Assembly (NCBI GenBank): GCA_020848905.1
Contig: JADLHG010000031.1
Coordinates: 248,001-312,000, forward strand
DNA from: Deltaproteobacteria bacterium
GTDB lineage: Bacteria; Myxococcota_A; Polyangia; GCA-2747355; JADLHG01
DNA: 64,000 bases
Direction: 5' to 3'
This document shows positions 17,574-26,165 of this stretch, piece by piece. The notes beneath the pieces are model-generated. The model worked only from the letters and a program-made list of their open reading frames with translations, searched no databases and was not told where the DNA came from. Both the position numbers and the translations under genes were made by a program. Numbering within the stretch: the stretch's first letter is position 1; every line of letters begins with the position of its first letter.

Positions 17574-18305
17574 ATGCCGACCATTCGCATCGGGCAGCGC
17601 GCGGCGACCGAGGTGGACCCGCGCCTCGGCCCGGAAACCGTGCTGGAGGCCCTCGCGCCGTTCCTCTCTCCGCGGCGCCAGCGTCGGATCGCGCGCGTGG
17701 TGGAGCAGCGCCTCCTCTCGGTCACCGTGCTCCTCGAGCACCCCTACGACCCGCATAACGCCGCCGCCGTGCTTCGCACCTGCGAGGGCCTGGGCCTTCT
17801 GACCGCGCACGTCGTACCCGGCGAGGCCGGCTTTCGGCTCTCCGCGCGCGTGACCCAGGCGGCGGACAAGTGGATCGACGTGTACCTGCACGCGGACACC
17901 CGGGCGGCGCTCGGCTACCTGCGGAGCGCGGGCTACCGGCTGCTGGCCGCCACGCCGCCGCCGCTCGGCGAGACGCCGGATCGTGCCGCGCTGGCAGGTC
18001 ATGCGTCGCAGCCCGTCGCGCTCGTCTTCGGCAACGAACACGCCGGGCTCACCAGGGAGGGGCTCGAGGCCTGCGACGGCCGCTTCCACCTGCCGATGTT
18101 CGGGTTCACCGAGAGCTACAACCTCTCCGTCTCGGCGGCGCTCGCGTTGGCCAGTCTCGTCGACGCGCGGCGAGCCGTTCTCGGTGCGGGCGGAGATCTT
18201 TCGCGTGCGGCGAAACTCCGGCTGCGTGCGGCGTACTACGCCCGGAGCGTGCCCCGTGCGGCAGGGCTCGTGCAGCGCCACCTGGCGGCGCGAGACCCAC
18301 GTTGA
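17574..18305 (+). CDS. trmH: TrmH-type tRNA (guanosine-18-2'-O)-methyltransferase
   Basis: 243 residues from the ATG at 17574. A TTG at 17550 would extend it by eight residues without family support. SPOUT/TrmH motifs are HNAAAVLRTCEGLG (motif 1 with the key Asn and Arg, about residue 60), FGNEHAGLT (motif 2) and FTESYNLSVSAAL (motif 3, forming the trefoil-knot SAM site). The C-terminal helix AAYYARSVPRAAGLVQRHL resembles the TrmH-specific extension rather than rRNA-targeting RlmB. The family methylates G18 in the D-loop of tRNA in the cytoplasm. The short N-terminal helical part (SPRRQRRIARVVEQR) also matches TrmH. The gene stands alone between repeat copy 2 and the PBP operon. Confidence 0.85.
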   Translation: MPTIRIGQRAATEVDPRLGPETVLEALAPFLSPRRQRRIARVVEQRLLSVTVLLEHPYDPHNAAAVLRTCEGLGLLTAHVVPGEAGFRLSARVTQAADKWIDVYLHADTRAALGYLRSAGYRLLAATPPPLGETPDRAALAGHASQPVALVFGNEHAGLTREGLEACDGRFHLPMFGFTESYNLSVSAALALASLVDARRAVLGAGGDLSRAAKLRLRAAYYARSVPRAAGLVQRHLAARDPR

Positions 18306-18370
18306 GGGAGGCCGGGAGGCCTCGCCGCGCGACGTGCGACCGGATCGCGCGGAGGGATGGCGCACCCAGG

Positions 18371-18406
18371 GGGCGCTTGGCGCCCGATGCGGCCGCGTAC
18401 TACAGT
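18371..18406 (+). promoter_or_regulatory. Hairpin and promoter candidate upstream of the PBP1A operon
   Basis: Perfect inverted repeat GGGCGC-TTG-GCGCCC (18371-18385). It overlaps a possible -35 TTGGCG (18377-18382), followed after 18 bases by TACAGT (18401-18406). The PBP gene starts at 18427 behind GGGAGG. The hairpin could terminate trmH or act as an operator. There is no T-tract. Confidence 0.35.
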
Positions 18407-18426
18407 TCCCCGGGAATTGAGGGAGG

Positions 18427-20739
18427 ATGAACCGTCCGCGCGAGAAACCCGTCGAGAAGCCGGTCCGACGCAGGCCCTTCGCCCTGCGGGTGGTGCTCTG
18501 GCTCGTCTGCCTCGGCGTGCTCGGCGGCCTGCTCGGGGCCGTCGGGGTGGTCGGCCTCTTCCTCTACTACGGCTCCGACCCGAAGCTGCCGCGGATCGGC
18601 GCGCTCCACGACTACCGGCCGAAGACGGTCACGCGTATCCTCGACCGCCGCGGAGTGCTGATCGGCGAGCTCTCGGCTGAACGGCGCACCGTGGTTCCCT
18701 ACACGCGCATCCCCAGGGTGCTCGTCCAGGCGGTGGTCTCCGCCGAGGACGCGGGGTTCTTCCAGCACCGCGGGCTCGACTACGTCGGGATGCTGCGGGC
18801 GCTCGTGAACAACCTGCGCGCCGGCCGTTACGCGCAGGGCGGTAGCACCATCACCCAGCAAGTGGTCAAGACCTTTCTCCTCGGGCCGGAACGCACGATC
18901 CGGCGCAAGGTGCAGGATGTGATCCTCGCGCGTCGGCTCGAGAGCGAGCTCTCCAAGGACCAGATCCTGAACCTCTACCTGCAGCAGATCTACTTCGGCC
19001 ACGGCCGCTACGGGGTGCAGGAGGCGTCGCGCTTCTTCTTCGGCCGCGACGTGGAGAGGCTCGGGCTGGGCGAGGCAGCCATGCTGGCGGGGCTGCCGCA
19101 GTCCCCCGAGCGGCTCTCGCCGCTGCGCTACCCGGAGCGGGCGAAGCGTCGGCAGCTCTACGTGCTGCGCGAGATGGCGCGACGGGGCCACATCTCTCCC
19201 GAGCAGGCCCGCAAGGTGGGGGCGCAGCCGATCGAGGTCGTGCGGCACCAGCGGCCGTTCTTCAACGTGGCGCCCGAGCTGGTGGACCTCGTGCGCGACC
19301 ACCTGTCGAAGACCTTCGGCGCCGACAAGCTCACCACTCTGGGCCTGCAGGTTCAGACCACCGTGGACGCGCGCCTGCAGCAATCGGCGCGGGAGGCGCT
19401 GCAGTGGGGGCTCCGCGCTCTCGACGCGCGCGAGGGCTACGGCGGGAAGGTGGCGCACGTCGCCCCGGCCCAGGTGGCCAAGGTCCTGAAGCGCCTCGCA
19501 CGCACCCAGCCCAAGCTGGAAGCCCCGGGGCAGCTCCAGGGCCTCGTGACCAGGATCGACGACGTCGAGCAGGAGGTGGAGGTGAACCTCGGGCGGGCCT
19601 CGGCGACGGTGCGGGTGGACGACGAGCGCTACAACCCGCAGAAGGATGCGCCCTCCCGTCGTTTCGCCGTCGGAGATCTGATCCGCGTGCGGTGGGAGGG
19701 GGATCAATACGTCTTCGACGGGGGCCCGCAAGGGGCGCTGGTGGCGATCGACCCGCGGACCGGAGAGGTCAGGGCCATGGTGGGTGGCTACGACTTCGCG
19801 CCCGGGGGGTTCAACCGGGCGCTCCAGGCCCTTCGGCAGCCGGGGAGCTCCTTCAAGCCCTTCCTCTACGCGGCGGCGCTCGACTCGGGACGCTACACGG
19901 CGGCCTCGGTGATCGAGGATGGGCCGGTGAGCTTCGGCAACTGGGAGCCGAAGAACTTCGACGGGGTCTACCGCGGGCCCGTGCGCCTGCGAGAGGCCGT
20001 CGCGCATTCGATCAACACCGTAGCGGCCCGGGTGATGAAGGACGTCGGACCGCCGGCCGTGCAGCGGCTCGCCGGCGCGCTGGGGATCGCCACTCCGCTG
20101 GCCTCGGACCTGAGCCTGGCCCTCGGCAGTTCTGAAGTGCGCGTTCTAGATCTTGCGCTCGCATACGCGGCCTTTGCCAACGGCGGACAGGCCGTCGAGC
20201 CGCACTACGTGACGCGGGTCGGCAGCCAGGAGGTGCCTCTCTCTCCTCCGCGCCGCGTGATCCGGCCGGAGGTGGCGTACCTCGTGACGAGTCTCCTGCA
20301 GAGCGTGGTGAGCGAGGGGACGGGGCAGCGGGCCCAGCAGCTTCGCCATCCGGTGGCGGGGAAGACCGGCACCACGAACGAGCAGAAGGACGTGTGGTTC
20401 GTCGGGTACACCCCGGAGCTTCTCACCGCCGTGTGGGTCGGGTTCGACACCCCGCGTTCGCTCGGCAAGCGCGAGACCGGGGGGCGCGCGGCGATCCCGA
20501 TCTGGGTGCGGTTCATGCAAAAGGCGCTCGCGGGTCTGCCACGGCAGAGCTTTCCGCGGCCGAGCGGGTTGGTGGTGCAGCGGGTGGACCCGAGGAGCGG
20601 GCTGCTCGCGCCGACGGGGGCGCTCGAGGGGATGGACGAGCTCTTCATCGCCGGGACCGAGCCGAAGGAGACGGCGCCGCAGGTGGACCCCACCACCTCG
20701 GACACGGTGCTGCTCGGCACGGCGCCGGTCGTCCCATGA
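18427..20739 (+). CDS. mrcA: Class A penicillin-binding protein 1A (glycosyltransferase-transpeptidase)
   Basis: 770 residues. Cytoplasmic basic tail, one membrane anchor (about residues 20-47), GT51 domain with SAEDAGFFQHRG (Glu107), GGSTITQQVVK, RRKVQDVIL and YLQQIYFGHGRYG, then an OB-like insert (about residues 350-440) and a transpeptidase domain with SSFK (Ser474 to Lys477), SIN (about 530) and KTGT (646-649). It polymerises lipid II and cross-links stem peptides in the periplasm, and is a beta-lactam target. All catalytic motifs are present. It heads a five-gene run joined by ATGA and TGATG overlaps. The start is chosen for its GAGGGAGG leader and family length. Confidence 0.93.
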   Translation: MNRPREKPVEKPVRRRPFALRVVLWLVCLGVLGGLLGAVGVVGLFLYYGSDPKLPRIGALHDYRPKTVTRILDRRGVLIGELSAERRTVVPYTRIPRVLVQAVVSAEDAGFFQHRGLDYVGMLRALVNNLRAGRYAQGGSTITQQVVKTFLLGPERTIRRKVQDVILARRLESELSKDQILNLYLQQIYFGHGRYGVQEASRFFFGRDVERLGLGEAAMLAGLPQSPERLSPLRYPERAKRRQLYVLREMARRGHISPEQARKVGAQPIEVVRHQRPFFNVAPELVDLVRDHLSKTFGADKLTTLGLQVQTTVDARLQQSAREALQWGLRALDAREGYGGKVAHVAPAQVAKVLKRLARTQPKLEAPGQLQGLVTRIDDVEQEVEVNLGRASATVRVDDERYNPQKDAPSRRFAVGDLIRVRWEGDQYVFDGGPQGALVAIDPRTGEVRAMVGGYDFAPGGFNRALQALRQPGSSFKPFLYAAALDSGRYTAASVIEDGPVSFGNWEPKNFDGVYRGPVRLREAVAHSINTVAARVMKDVGPPAVQRLAGALGIATPLASDLSLALGSSEVRVLDLALAYAAFANGGQAVEPHYVTRVGSQEVPLSPPRRVIRPEVAYLVTSLLQSVVSEGTGQRAQQLRHPVAGKTGTTNEQKDVWFVGYTPELLTAVWVGFDTPRSLGKRETGGRAAIPIWVRFMQKALAGLPRQSFPRPSGLVVQRVDPRSGLLAPTGALEGMDELFIAGTEPKETAPQVDPTTSDTVLLGTAPVVP

Positions 20740-22160
20740 GGGCGCGCCTCGGCTTCGGTCCGGCGGCGCTCGTGGCGAGCCTCGTCGGGCTCGCGCCGGG
20801 AGGACGCGCCGAGCGGAGCGGCACGCTGGACCAGCTCGCGGATGGGTTCGACCGACGCCTCGAGGAAGCGGCGCGGGGCGTGCGACGGGCGCGCGTGGAC
20901 CTGGGCCTCACGGTCGAGCGCGGAGCGGGGCTCGGTCGGAGCGGCGAGCTCGTGGGCGTGGTGCGGCGTCTCGTGCTCGCGCGGCTCGTGCGTCGAGGCT
21001 ATCGGTCGGTCTCGTCGCTGCCTGCGGCGGACACCGCCGAGGAGCAGCGGCTGCGCGCGCGGCGGGCGGGGTTCGAGCTCCTGGTGGCGGCCGAGCTGGT
21101 CCTGAGCGAAGGGCACCTCCACCTGCGCGGGGTGCTCTTGCCCACGGACGCCTCTCTCTTTCGTGACGCGGTTCAGCCGGAGAGAGGGGCGATCGCGCAC
21201 CTCGACGCCCGGGTTCGGGCGGACGCCGAGGTCCGCGCGTACCTGGGCCAGCCCGCCGCCCGGCGCACCGGCTACGCGCTGCAGGGCGGGGGATGGAAGG
21301 GCGAGCCGGTGCTCGACCTGGCCGTGGCGGACCTGGATCGGGACGGACGTCCGGAGGTGGTCGCGCTCCACGCCCGGTCGGTGAGCGTCGTGCGCTCTCG
21401 CGGCGGCGGCCACTTCGCGACGGTGGAGAGCTTGGGGTTGGCGGGAGCGGGTGCTTCTCGCCGTCCCCGACGGGCCCTCGGGACCCTGCGCGTGGCGGAC
21501 CTGGATGGGGACGGGGTGCCGGAGCTGCTCCTCCGGTCGAGCGAGTATGCCGACGGAGCGGAGCTGGTCCGCCAGCAGGGGGCTCTGCGGCAGCGAAGGA
21601 GCCTGGCGGGTTTCCCGGTGGCGACGGTGGCGGTCGGACGAGGTGCGGTCGCTGCGGTGCTCTCGCTCTCGGGGGGTGGGGACTTCTTCTCTCCCGCGGA
21701 CCTCTCGGTGGGCGCGGGGGCCCCGAGCCAGGCCTCGGCTCGACGCCTCCCCGCGGCCTTCTACATGGCGCAGCGTGCGAGGGTGGGGGGACCCGGCGGC
21801 GGCGCGACCTACTGGGGGACGGTAGACCTGGCGGGGCGTCTCGAGGTGCACGCGGAGGCGGGAGGGACGACGGCCGCCGTCCTCGCCGGAAGCGGCGTGG
21901 CGTTCGCGCTCGGCGACCTGGACGACGACGGCGGGCTCGAGGTCGTGAGCACACTGAGCGGGGATGGGGACGAGCACGACGATCGACTGCTGATCCATGC
22001 GCTCGGCGGCGGAGCGCCGCGCCTGGTGTGGCGCAGTCCGGAGCTCCCCGGCCGGGTGACGGCCGTGGCGTGCGGTGACCTGGACGGGGACGGGCGACTG
22101 GACGTGGTGGCCTCGGTCGAAGATCGCGAGGGACGCGCGTCGCTCTACGGAGTGGAGTGA
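20736..22160 (+). CDS. Exported FG-GAP/VCBS-type repeat protein
   Basis: 474 residues. The ATG overlaps the PBP stop (20736-20739). Signal peptide with possible cleavage after GRAE region (about residues 20-24). The N-terminal 150 residues are helical/mixed and unrecognised. The C-terminal part carries four calcium-loop-like D-x-D-x-D-G repeats (VADLDRDGRPEVVAL, VADLDGDGVPELLL, LGDLDDDGGLEVVS, CGDLDGDGRLDVVAS), as in integrin-like beta-propellers. The Asp pattern suggests Ca-dependent folding outside the cytoplasm. Its ligand is unknown. Coupling to a PBP upstream and a solute-binding protein downstream suggests an envelope-associated or sensing role. Confidence 0.72.
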   Translation: MRARLGFGPAALVASLVGLAPGGRAERSGTLDQLADGFDRRLEEAARGVRRARVDLGLTVERGAGLGRSGELVGVVRRLVLARLVRRGYRSVSSLPAADTAEEQRLRARRAGFELLVAAELVLSEGHLHLRGVLLPTDASLFRDAVQPERGAIAHLDARVRADAEVRAYLGQPAARRTGYALQGGGWKGEPVLDLAVADLDRDGRPEVVALHARSVSVVRSRGGGHFATVESLGLAGAGASRRPRRALGTLRVADLDGDGVPELLLRSSEYADGAELVRQQGALRQRRSLAGFPVATVAVGRGAVAAVLSLSGGGDFFSPADLSVGAGAPSQASARRLPAAFYMAQRARVGGPGGGATYWGTVDLAGRLEVHAEAGGTTAAVLAGSGVAFALGDLDDDGGLEVVSTLSGDGDEHDDRLLIHALGGGAPRLVWRSPELPGRVTAVACGDLDGDGRLDVVASVEDREGRASLYGVE

Positions 22161-23620
22161 TGCGGAGGGCGGCGACCCGGTGGCGTCTCGCGCTCGTCGG
22201 CGCGTGTCTTCTCCTCGGCGGCGCGGCCGGGGCCTACCTGCCCGGCCACTACGGTGGTCGCCTGACCGGTCCGCTCTCGGAGGAGGTCGTCACGTTCGAC
22301 CCGGCGCAGGCGACGCGTGAGGCGGAGCTTCAGGTGACGGCTCTGCTCTACGACGCGCTCTACCGACGAGATGCGCGAGGAAGGCCGACGCCACAGCTCG
22401 CGGAGGCGCTGCCCGACTGCGACGCGGAGGGGCGAACGTGCCGCATTGCCTTGCGGTCGGGGGTGATTCTTCACGACGGCCGCACGCTCGCGGCGCGCGA
22501 CGTGGTGACCTCGCTCGGGCGTGTCCGTCGCGGGCCTCACGCGTATCTGCTGGCTGCGGTGCAGGGGATCGCTGTCGAGAAGGATCAGGTCGTGCTGCGG
22601 CTGCCGCGAGCGACGCCGGACCTCGCGCTGGCGCTGAGCGCGCCCGCTACGGCCATCGCGGTGGCGAGCCGTGGGGGCCTGACGGGGAGCGGACCCTTCC
22701 AGCTCGCAGCCCGCCGTGCCGGGGCGCTCTCGCTCAAGGCCCACGCGACGTGCTTCGCTGGCCGCCCCTACGTCGAGCAGCTCGAGCTCAGACACTTTCC
22801 CTCCGCGTCGGCCGAGGCGGCGGCCTATCAGGTGGGGGCGCTCCAGCTCTCGTACCACGGTACAGCCGTCTTCGGCGGCACTCCCCGGTACCGTGCCCGT
22901 CCGGTCGAGCTCTCCTCCGCCGGGGCGATGCTCCACCTCGCGGTCGGGGCAGCCCCCGCCTGGCTCGCGGACCGGCGCGTGCGCGAGGCGCTCGGGCACG
23001 CGATCGACCGGCGACGCCTGGCGCGCCTCGTGGGAGGCGGTCGCTCGCTGCCGGCCGAGGGGCCGGTGGACGGTGGACCGCTCGCCGACCGCTGGACGCC
23101 GCATGGATTCGACCGAGGCGTGGCTCGCCGGTTGCTGGTAGCCGCTGCCGCGGGGCACGCGGAGCTGCAATCCCTTGGGCAGGGAGGGCGCGCGCGCGTG
23201 ACGCTCCTCGTGGATGGGAGTCGTGCGGCCGACCGCGCCGTGGCCACGCAGCTCGTGGCCGATCTGGATCAGGTGGGCCTGGCGGTGACCGTGGAGAGCG
23301 CGGCAGCCAGCGACTACGCGGCGCGGCTAGCGCGCGGCGCGTTCCACCTGGCGCTCGCGCGGGTCGTGCCGCAGCTGCCAGAGCCCGCAATAGCCCTCGC
23401 GAGTGTCTTCGCCGCGGCCGGGGAGGGGGCCGCGGCCCGGCGCTGCGTGGCCCACGGAGCCTGTGCGGCGAGCGATTTGGCCCGGCTGCGTCGCAAGCTC
23501 TCCGTGATCCCCCTGCTTCGCACCACGGTGCGGCTGGACGTGGATGCGCGTCTCGGCGGCTTCCGCCGGCTGGGTGCGGCGGCGGTCCCGTACGCGGACC
23601 TCTACTGGCTGCGTCGCTGA
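22160..23620 (+). CDS. Family 5 extracellular solute-binding protein (oligopeptide/nickel type), orphan
   Basis: 486 residues from the ATG at 22160 (TGATG with the preceding stop). A signal peptide is visible (ALVGACLLLGGAAGAYLPG); a Cys lies inside the hydrophobic core rather than at a good lipobox, so signal peptidase I cleavage is likelier. Family 5 features are FDPAQATREAELQVTALLYD near the start, CRIALRSGVILHDG and LAARDVVTSLGRV (about residues 90-120), and VREALGHAIDRRRLARLVGGG. Such proteins bind peptides, nickel complexes or heme for ABC importers. No permease or ATPase lies nearby; instead a histidine kinase follows with a one-base overlap, so a ligand-sensing role is inferred. Confidence 0.82.
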   Translation: MRRAATRWRLALVGACLLLGGAAGAYLPGHYGGRLTGPLSEEVVTFDPAQATREAELQVTALLYDALYRRDARGRPTPQLAEALPDCDAEGRTCRIALRSGVILHDGRTLAARDVVTSLGRVRRGPHAYLLAAVQGIAVEKDQVVLRLPRATPDLALALSAPATAIAVASRGGLTGSGPFQLAARRAGALSLKAHATCFAGRPYVEQLELRHFPSASAEAAAYQVGALQLSYHGTAVFGGTPRYRARPVELSSAGAMLHLAVGAAPAWLADRRVREALGHAIDRRRLARLVGGGRSLPAEGPVDGGPLADRWTPHGFDRGVARRLLVAAAAGHAELQSLGQGGRARVTLLVDGSRAADRAVATQLVADLDQVGLAVTVESAAASDYAARLARGAFHLALARVVPQLPEPAIALASVFAAAGEGAAARRCVAHGACAASDLARLRRKLSVIPLLRTTVRLDVDARLGGFRRLGAAAVPYADLYWLRR

Positions 23621-25344
23621 TGCGCATCCGGGGCAAACTCGCGCTGGTCGCGGCCAGCGCCAGTATCCTGCCGGTGGTAGCCGCAGCCCTCGTCGGGCGC
23701 TCGGTCGTGGAACGACGCTTCACCGCCGAGCTCGCGGGCCTGCTCTCGGACGGCGAGCAGGAGGTCAAAGCCCAGTACGACCGCCTGCGGGAGGAGCTCG
23801 CGGAGGCCGTGCAGCGTCTGGCCGATCCGGAGGATCACTTCACCGGCCCGATCCTGATCGCGATCGCCAAGGGCGACGCGGAGGAGCTCTACCCGAGCCT
23901 CGCCGCGGAGGCGCCTCGCGTGATGCGCGAGCGCGGCCTCGATCTGCTGGCGATCGTGGACTCCGGGCGACGGGTCCTCGCGGCGGGGCACTTCCCGGGG
24001 CGGGTGGGCGACCTCTACGCGGGCGTCCCCGGCGGGGCCAGCGCGACGCTGCTGCGAAGCGAACGGCTCCTCGAGAGCGGACGCCCTGTCTCGCGACTCA
24101 CGCTACAGAGCTGGAGGGTGGCGCGCTCGCCCCTCGGGCCGTCGGTGCGGGTGATGGGAGGCCTCGCGTTCGAGCAGCGGCTGCTCCGCAGGTTGCGTCT
24201 TCGCGAGGGGACGGTCGCCGTGCTCGAGGGTCCCCGTGGGGGAGGCCTCGCGAGCTCGACTCCGATGCTCGCCGCCTACGAACGGTACCCGCGACGCACC
24301 GTGCGGCTCGCCGACCGCCGGCACACGGAGCTGGCCCGCGTGACGCTCCTCGTCCCCGACACGCGATTACGGATGGCGCTGCAGGCCATCGACTACACGG
24401 CGGCCGCTCTGGTGGCGGGCGGGCTGCTCCTGGCCCTCCTGCTCGGCGCGCTGACGGCCGGCATCTCGCGCCCCCTCGAGCAGCTCGCGAAGGGGGCCGA
24501 GGCCGTGGCCGCCGGAGATCTGGATCGGACCATCCCGGCCGGCGGTCGCGACGAGGTGGGGGAGCTCGTCGCGGCCTTCAACCACATGACCGCGCAGCTC
24601 AAGGACTCCAAGGAGCAGCTGCGGGCGGCGGAGCGCATCGCGGCCTGGCGCGAGCTCGCCCAGCGCATCGCGCACGAGATCAAGAACCCGCTCACTCCCA
24701 TCCAGACCTCGATCGAGACGCTGCGGAAGGTGCACCAGAAGCGGCACCCGGCGTTCGAGGAGGTATTCGAGGAATCCACGCGCACGATTCTCGAGGAGGT
24801 GGACCGGCTGAAGCGGATCGTCACCGAGTTTTCGAGCTTCGCGCGGCTCCCCAAGCCCACCCTCGGGCCCTGTGACCTGCGCGAGGTGCTGCGGGGCGCC
24901 GCGTCGCTCTACGCGACCGAGGAGGTGCCGGTGAGCTGCGCGCTCCCCGAGGCCTTTCCGGAGGTCACCGCCGACCGCGAGCAGCTCGTGCAGGTGCTCG
25001 GGAACCTGCTGAAGAACGCGCGAGAGGCCGTGGCGGGCCGACAGGAACCCCGCATCGAGGTCGGGCTCCGCGCGACGGCCGGGTGGGCCGAGCTGACGGT
25101 GGCCGACAACGGCCCGGGGTTCGAGGACGCGGACCGCGAGCGCCTCTTCGCGCCCTACTTCACGACCAAGGCGGGGAGCGGCGGAAGCGGCCTCGGGCTG
25201 GCCATCGTCGAGCGTATCGTGCGGGACCACGGCGGGACGATCGACGCCCGGCGTGGGGCCGAGGGGGGGGCGACCTTCGTGGTACGCTTGCCGCTGGCGG
25301 TGGGCGCCAGCCAGGCGGCGGCGGGTCCGCGGGAGGTGAGCTGA
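23620..25344 (+). CDS. Membrane sensor histidine kinase, NtrY-like
   Basis: 574 residues. Two membrane helices (about residues 5-27 and 255-280) bracket a roughly 225-residue extracytoplasmic sensor. HAMP (about 280-330), HisKA with IAHEIKNPLTPIQ (phospho-accepting His352), then HATPase with LGNLLKNAREAV (N box), VADNGPGFED (G1), LFAPYFTTKAGSGGSGLGLAI (F and G2 boxes; key residues F, GSGLGL). The HEIKNPLTPIQ signature and HAMP layout resemble NtrY-type kinases. No response regulator is in this window. The ATG overlaps the stop of the solute-binding protein, so co-production with a periplasmic receptor is likely. Confidence 0.9.
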   Translation: MRIRGKLALVAASASILPVVAAALVGRSVVERRFTAELAGLLSDGEQEVKAQYDRLREELAEAVQRLADPEDHFTGPILIAIAKGDAEELYPSLAAEAPRVMRERGLDLLAIVDSGRRVLAAGHFPGRVGDLYAGVPGGASATLLRSERLLESGRPVSRLTLQSWRVARSPLGPSVRVMGGLAFEQRLLRRLRLREGTVAVLEGPRGGGLASSTPMLAAYERYPRRTVRLADRRHTELARVTLLVPDTRLRMALQAIDYTAAALVAGGLLLALLLGALTAGISRPLEQLAKGAEAVAAGDLDRTIPAGGRDEVGELVAAFNHMTAQLKDSKEQLRAAERIAAWRELAQRIAHEIKNPLTPIQTSIETLRKVHQKRHPAFEEVFEESTRTILEEVDRLKRIVTEFSSFARLPKPTLGPCDLREVLRGAASLYATEEVPVSCALPEAFPEVTADREQLVQVLGNLLKNAREAVAGRQEPRIEVGLRATAGWAELTVADNGPGFEDADRERLFAPYFTTKAGSGGSGLGLAIVERIVRDHGGTIDARRGAEGGATFVVRLPLAVGASQAAAGPREVS

Positions 25345-25346
25345 CG

Positions 25347-26117
25347 ATGCGCGTCGTGACCGTTCCGATCTTGAGCGACAACTACAGCTACCTCGTGATC
25401 TGCGACGAGACGCGGCGCGCCGCGGTCGTAGACCCCGGGGAGGCGGACCCAATCCGCCGGGCCCTGCGCGACGAGGGGGTGGAGCTGGAGGCGATCCTTT
25501 GCACGCACCACCACGGGGACCACGTGGCGGCGGTGGAGGCCTTCTCGCAGGAGGGGCGCTGTCGCGTCTACGGCCCGGCGAGCGAAGGGGGGCGCCTCCC
25601 CGCGCTGAGCCACCCGCTGGAGGACGGCGGAGAGGTGGCGGTCGGTCGCCTGCGCGGACGCGTGATGGCCACCCCGGGTCACACGCTCGGGAGCGCGGTC
25701 TACCTCTTCGAGGGCGCGGTCTTTACCGGCGACACCCTCTTCGGCGGCGGGTGCGGCCGTCTCTTCGAGGGGGACGCGCCGACCCTCTACGCCTCGTTGC
25801 AGCGGCTGGCGGCGCTGCCCCCGGAGACCGAGCTCTACTTCGGGCACGAGTACACGCTGAAGAACCTCCAGTTCGCGCGCGGCGTGGACCCGGAAAACCC
25901 CGATCTCCTGGCGCGGATCGTGGGAGCGGAGGAGGCGCGTGCAGCGGGCCGCCCGACCGTTCCGAGCACGGTGGCGCTCGAGCGGGCCACGAATCCGTTC
26001 CTCCGCTGCGGCGAGGGGGCGATCGTGGCGCACCTCGGGTTGGACGGTGCCGAGGCGGCGGGGGGCGACCCGGTGGGTGTCTTCGCCCGGCTGCGCGAGC
26101 TGCGTAACGTGTTCTAG
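25347..26117 (+). CDS. gloB: Glyoxalase II-like metallo-beta-lactamase-fold hydrolase
   Basis: 256 residues, ATG at 25347 with GGGAGGTGAG directly upstream. Binuclear metal motifs are THHHGDHV (about residue 53), the His of ATPGHTLGS (about 110), the Asp of FTGDTLF (about 133) and the His of FGHEYT (about 170). The C-terminal region (NLQFARGVDPENPDLL and ATNPFLRC) matches the substrate-binding domain of hydroxyacylglutathione hydrolase, which cleaves S-lactoylglutathione in the methylglyoxal pathway. The length is typical. It is the last gene of the PBP operon; the metabolic link to cell-wall genes is unclear and may be incidental. Confidence 0.88.
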   Translation: MRVVTVPILSDNYSYLVICDETRRAAVVDPGEADPIRRALRDEGVELEAILCTHHHGDHVAAVEAFSQEGRCRVYGPASEGGRLPALSHPLEDGGEVAVGRLRGRVMATPGHTLGSAVYLFEGAVFTGDTLFGGGCGRLFEGDAPTLYASLQRLAALPPETELYFGHEYTLKNLQFARGVDPENPDLLARIVGAEEARAAGRPTVPSTVALERATNPFLRCGEGAIVAHLGLDGAEAAGGDPVGVFARLRELRNVF

Positions 26118-26165
26118 AACGATGTATCTAGAATGGGCGAGCGGGAGCGGCCTCGGTCGCGAGTG

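Noticed and set aside
26113-26133. Direct repeat TCTAGAA twice around the gloB stop codon
   Set aside because: Seven-base repeats 14 bases apart are too short to call a site; no further context supports it.
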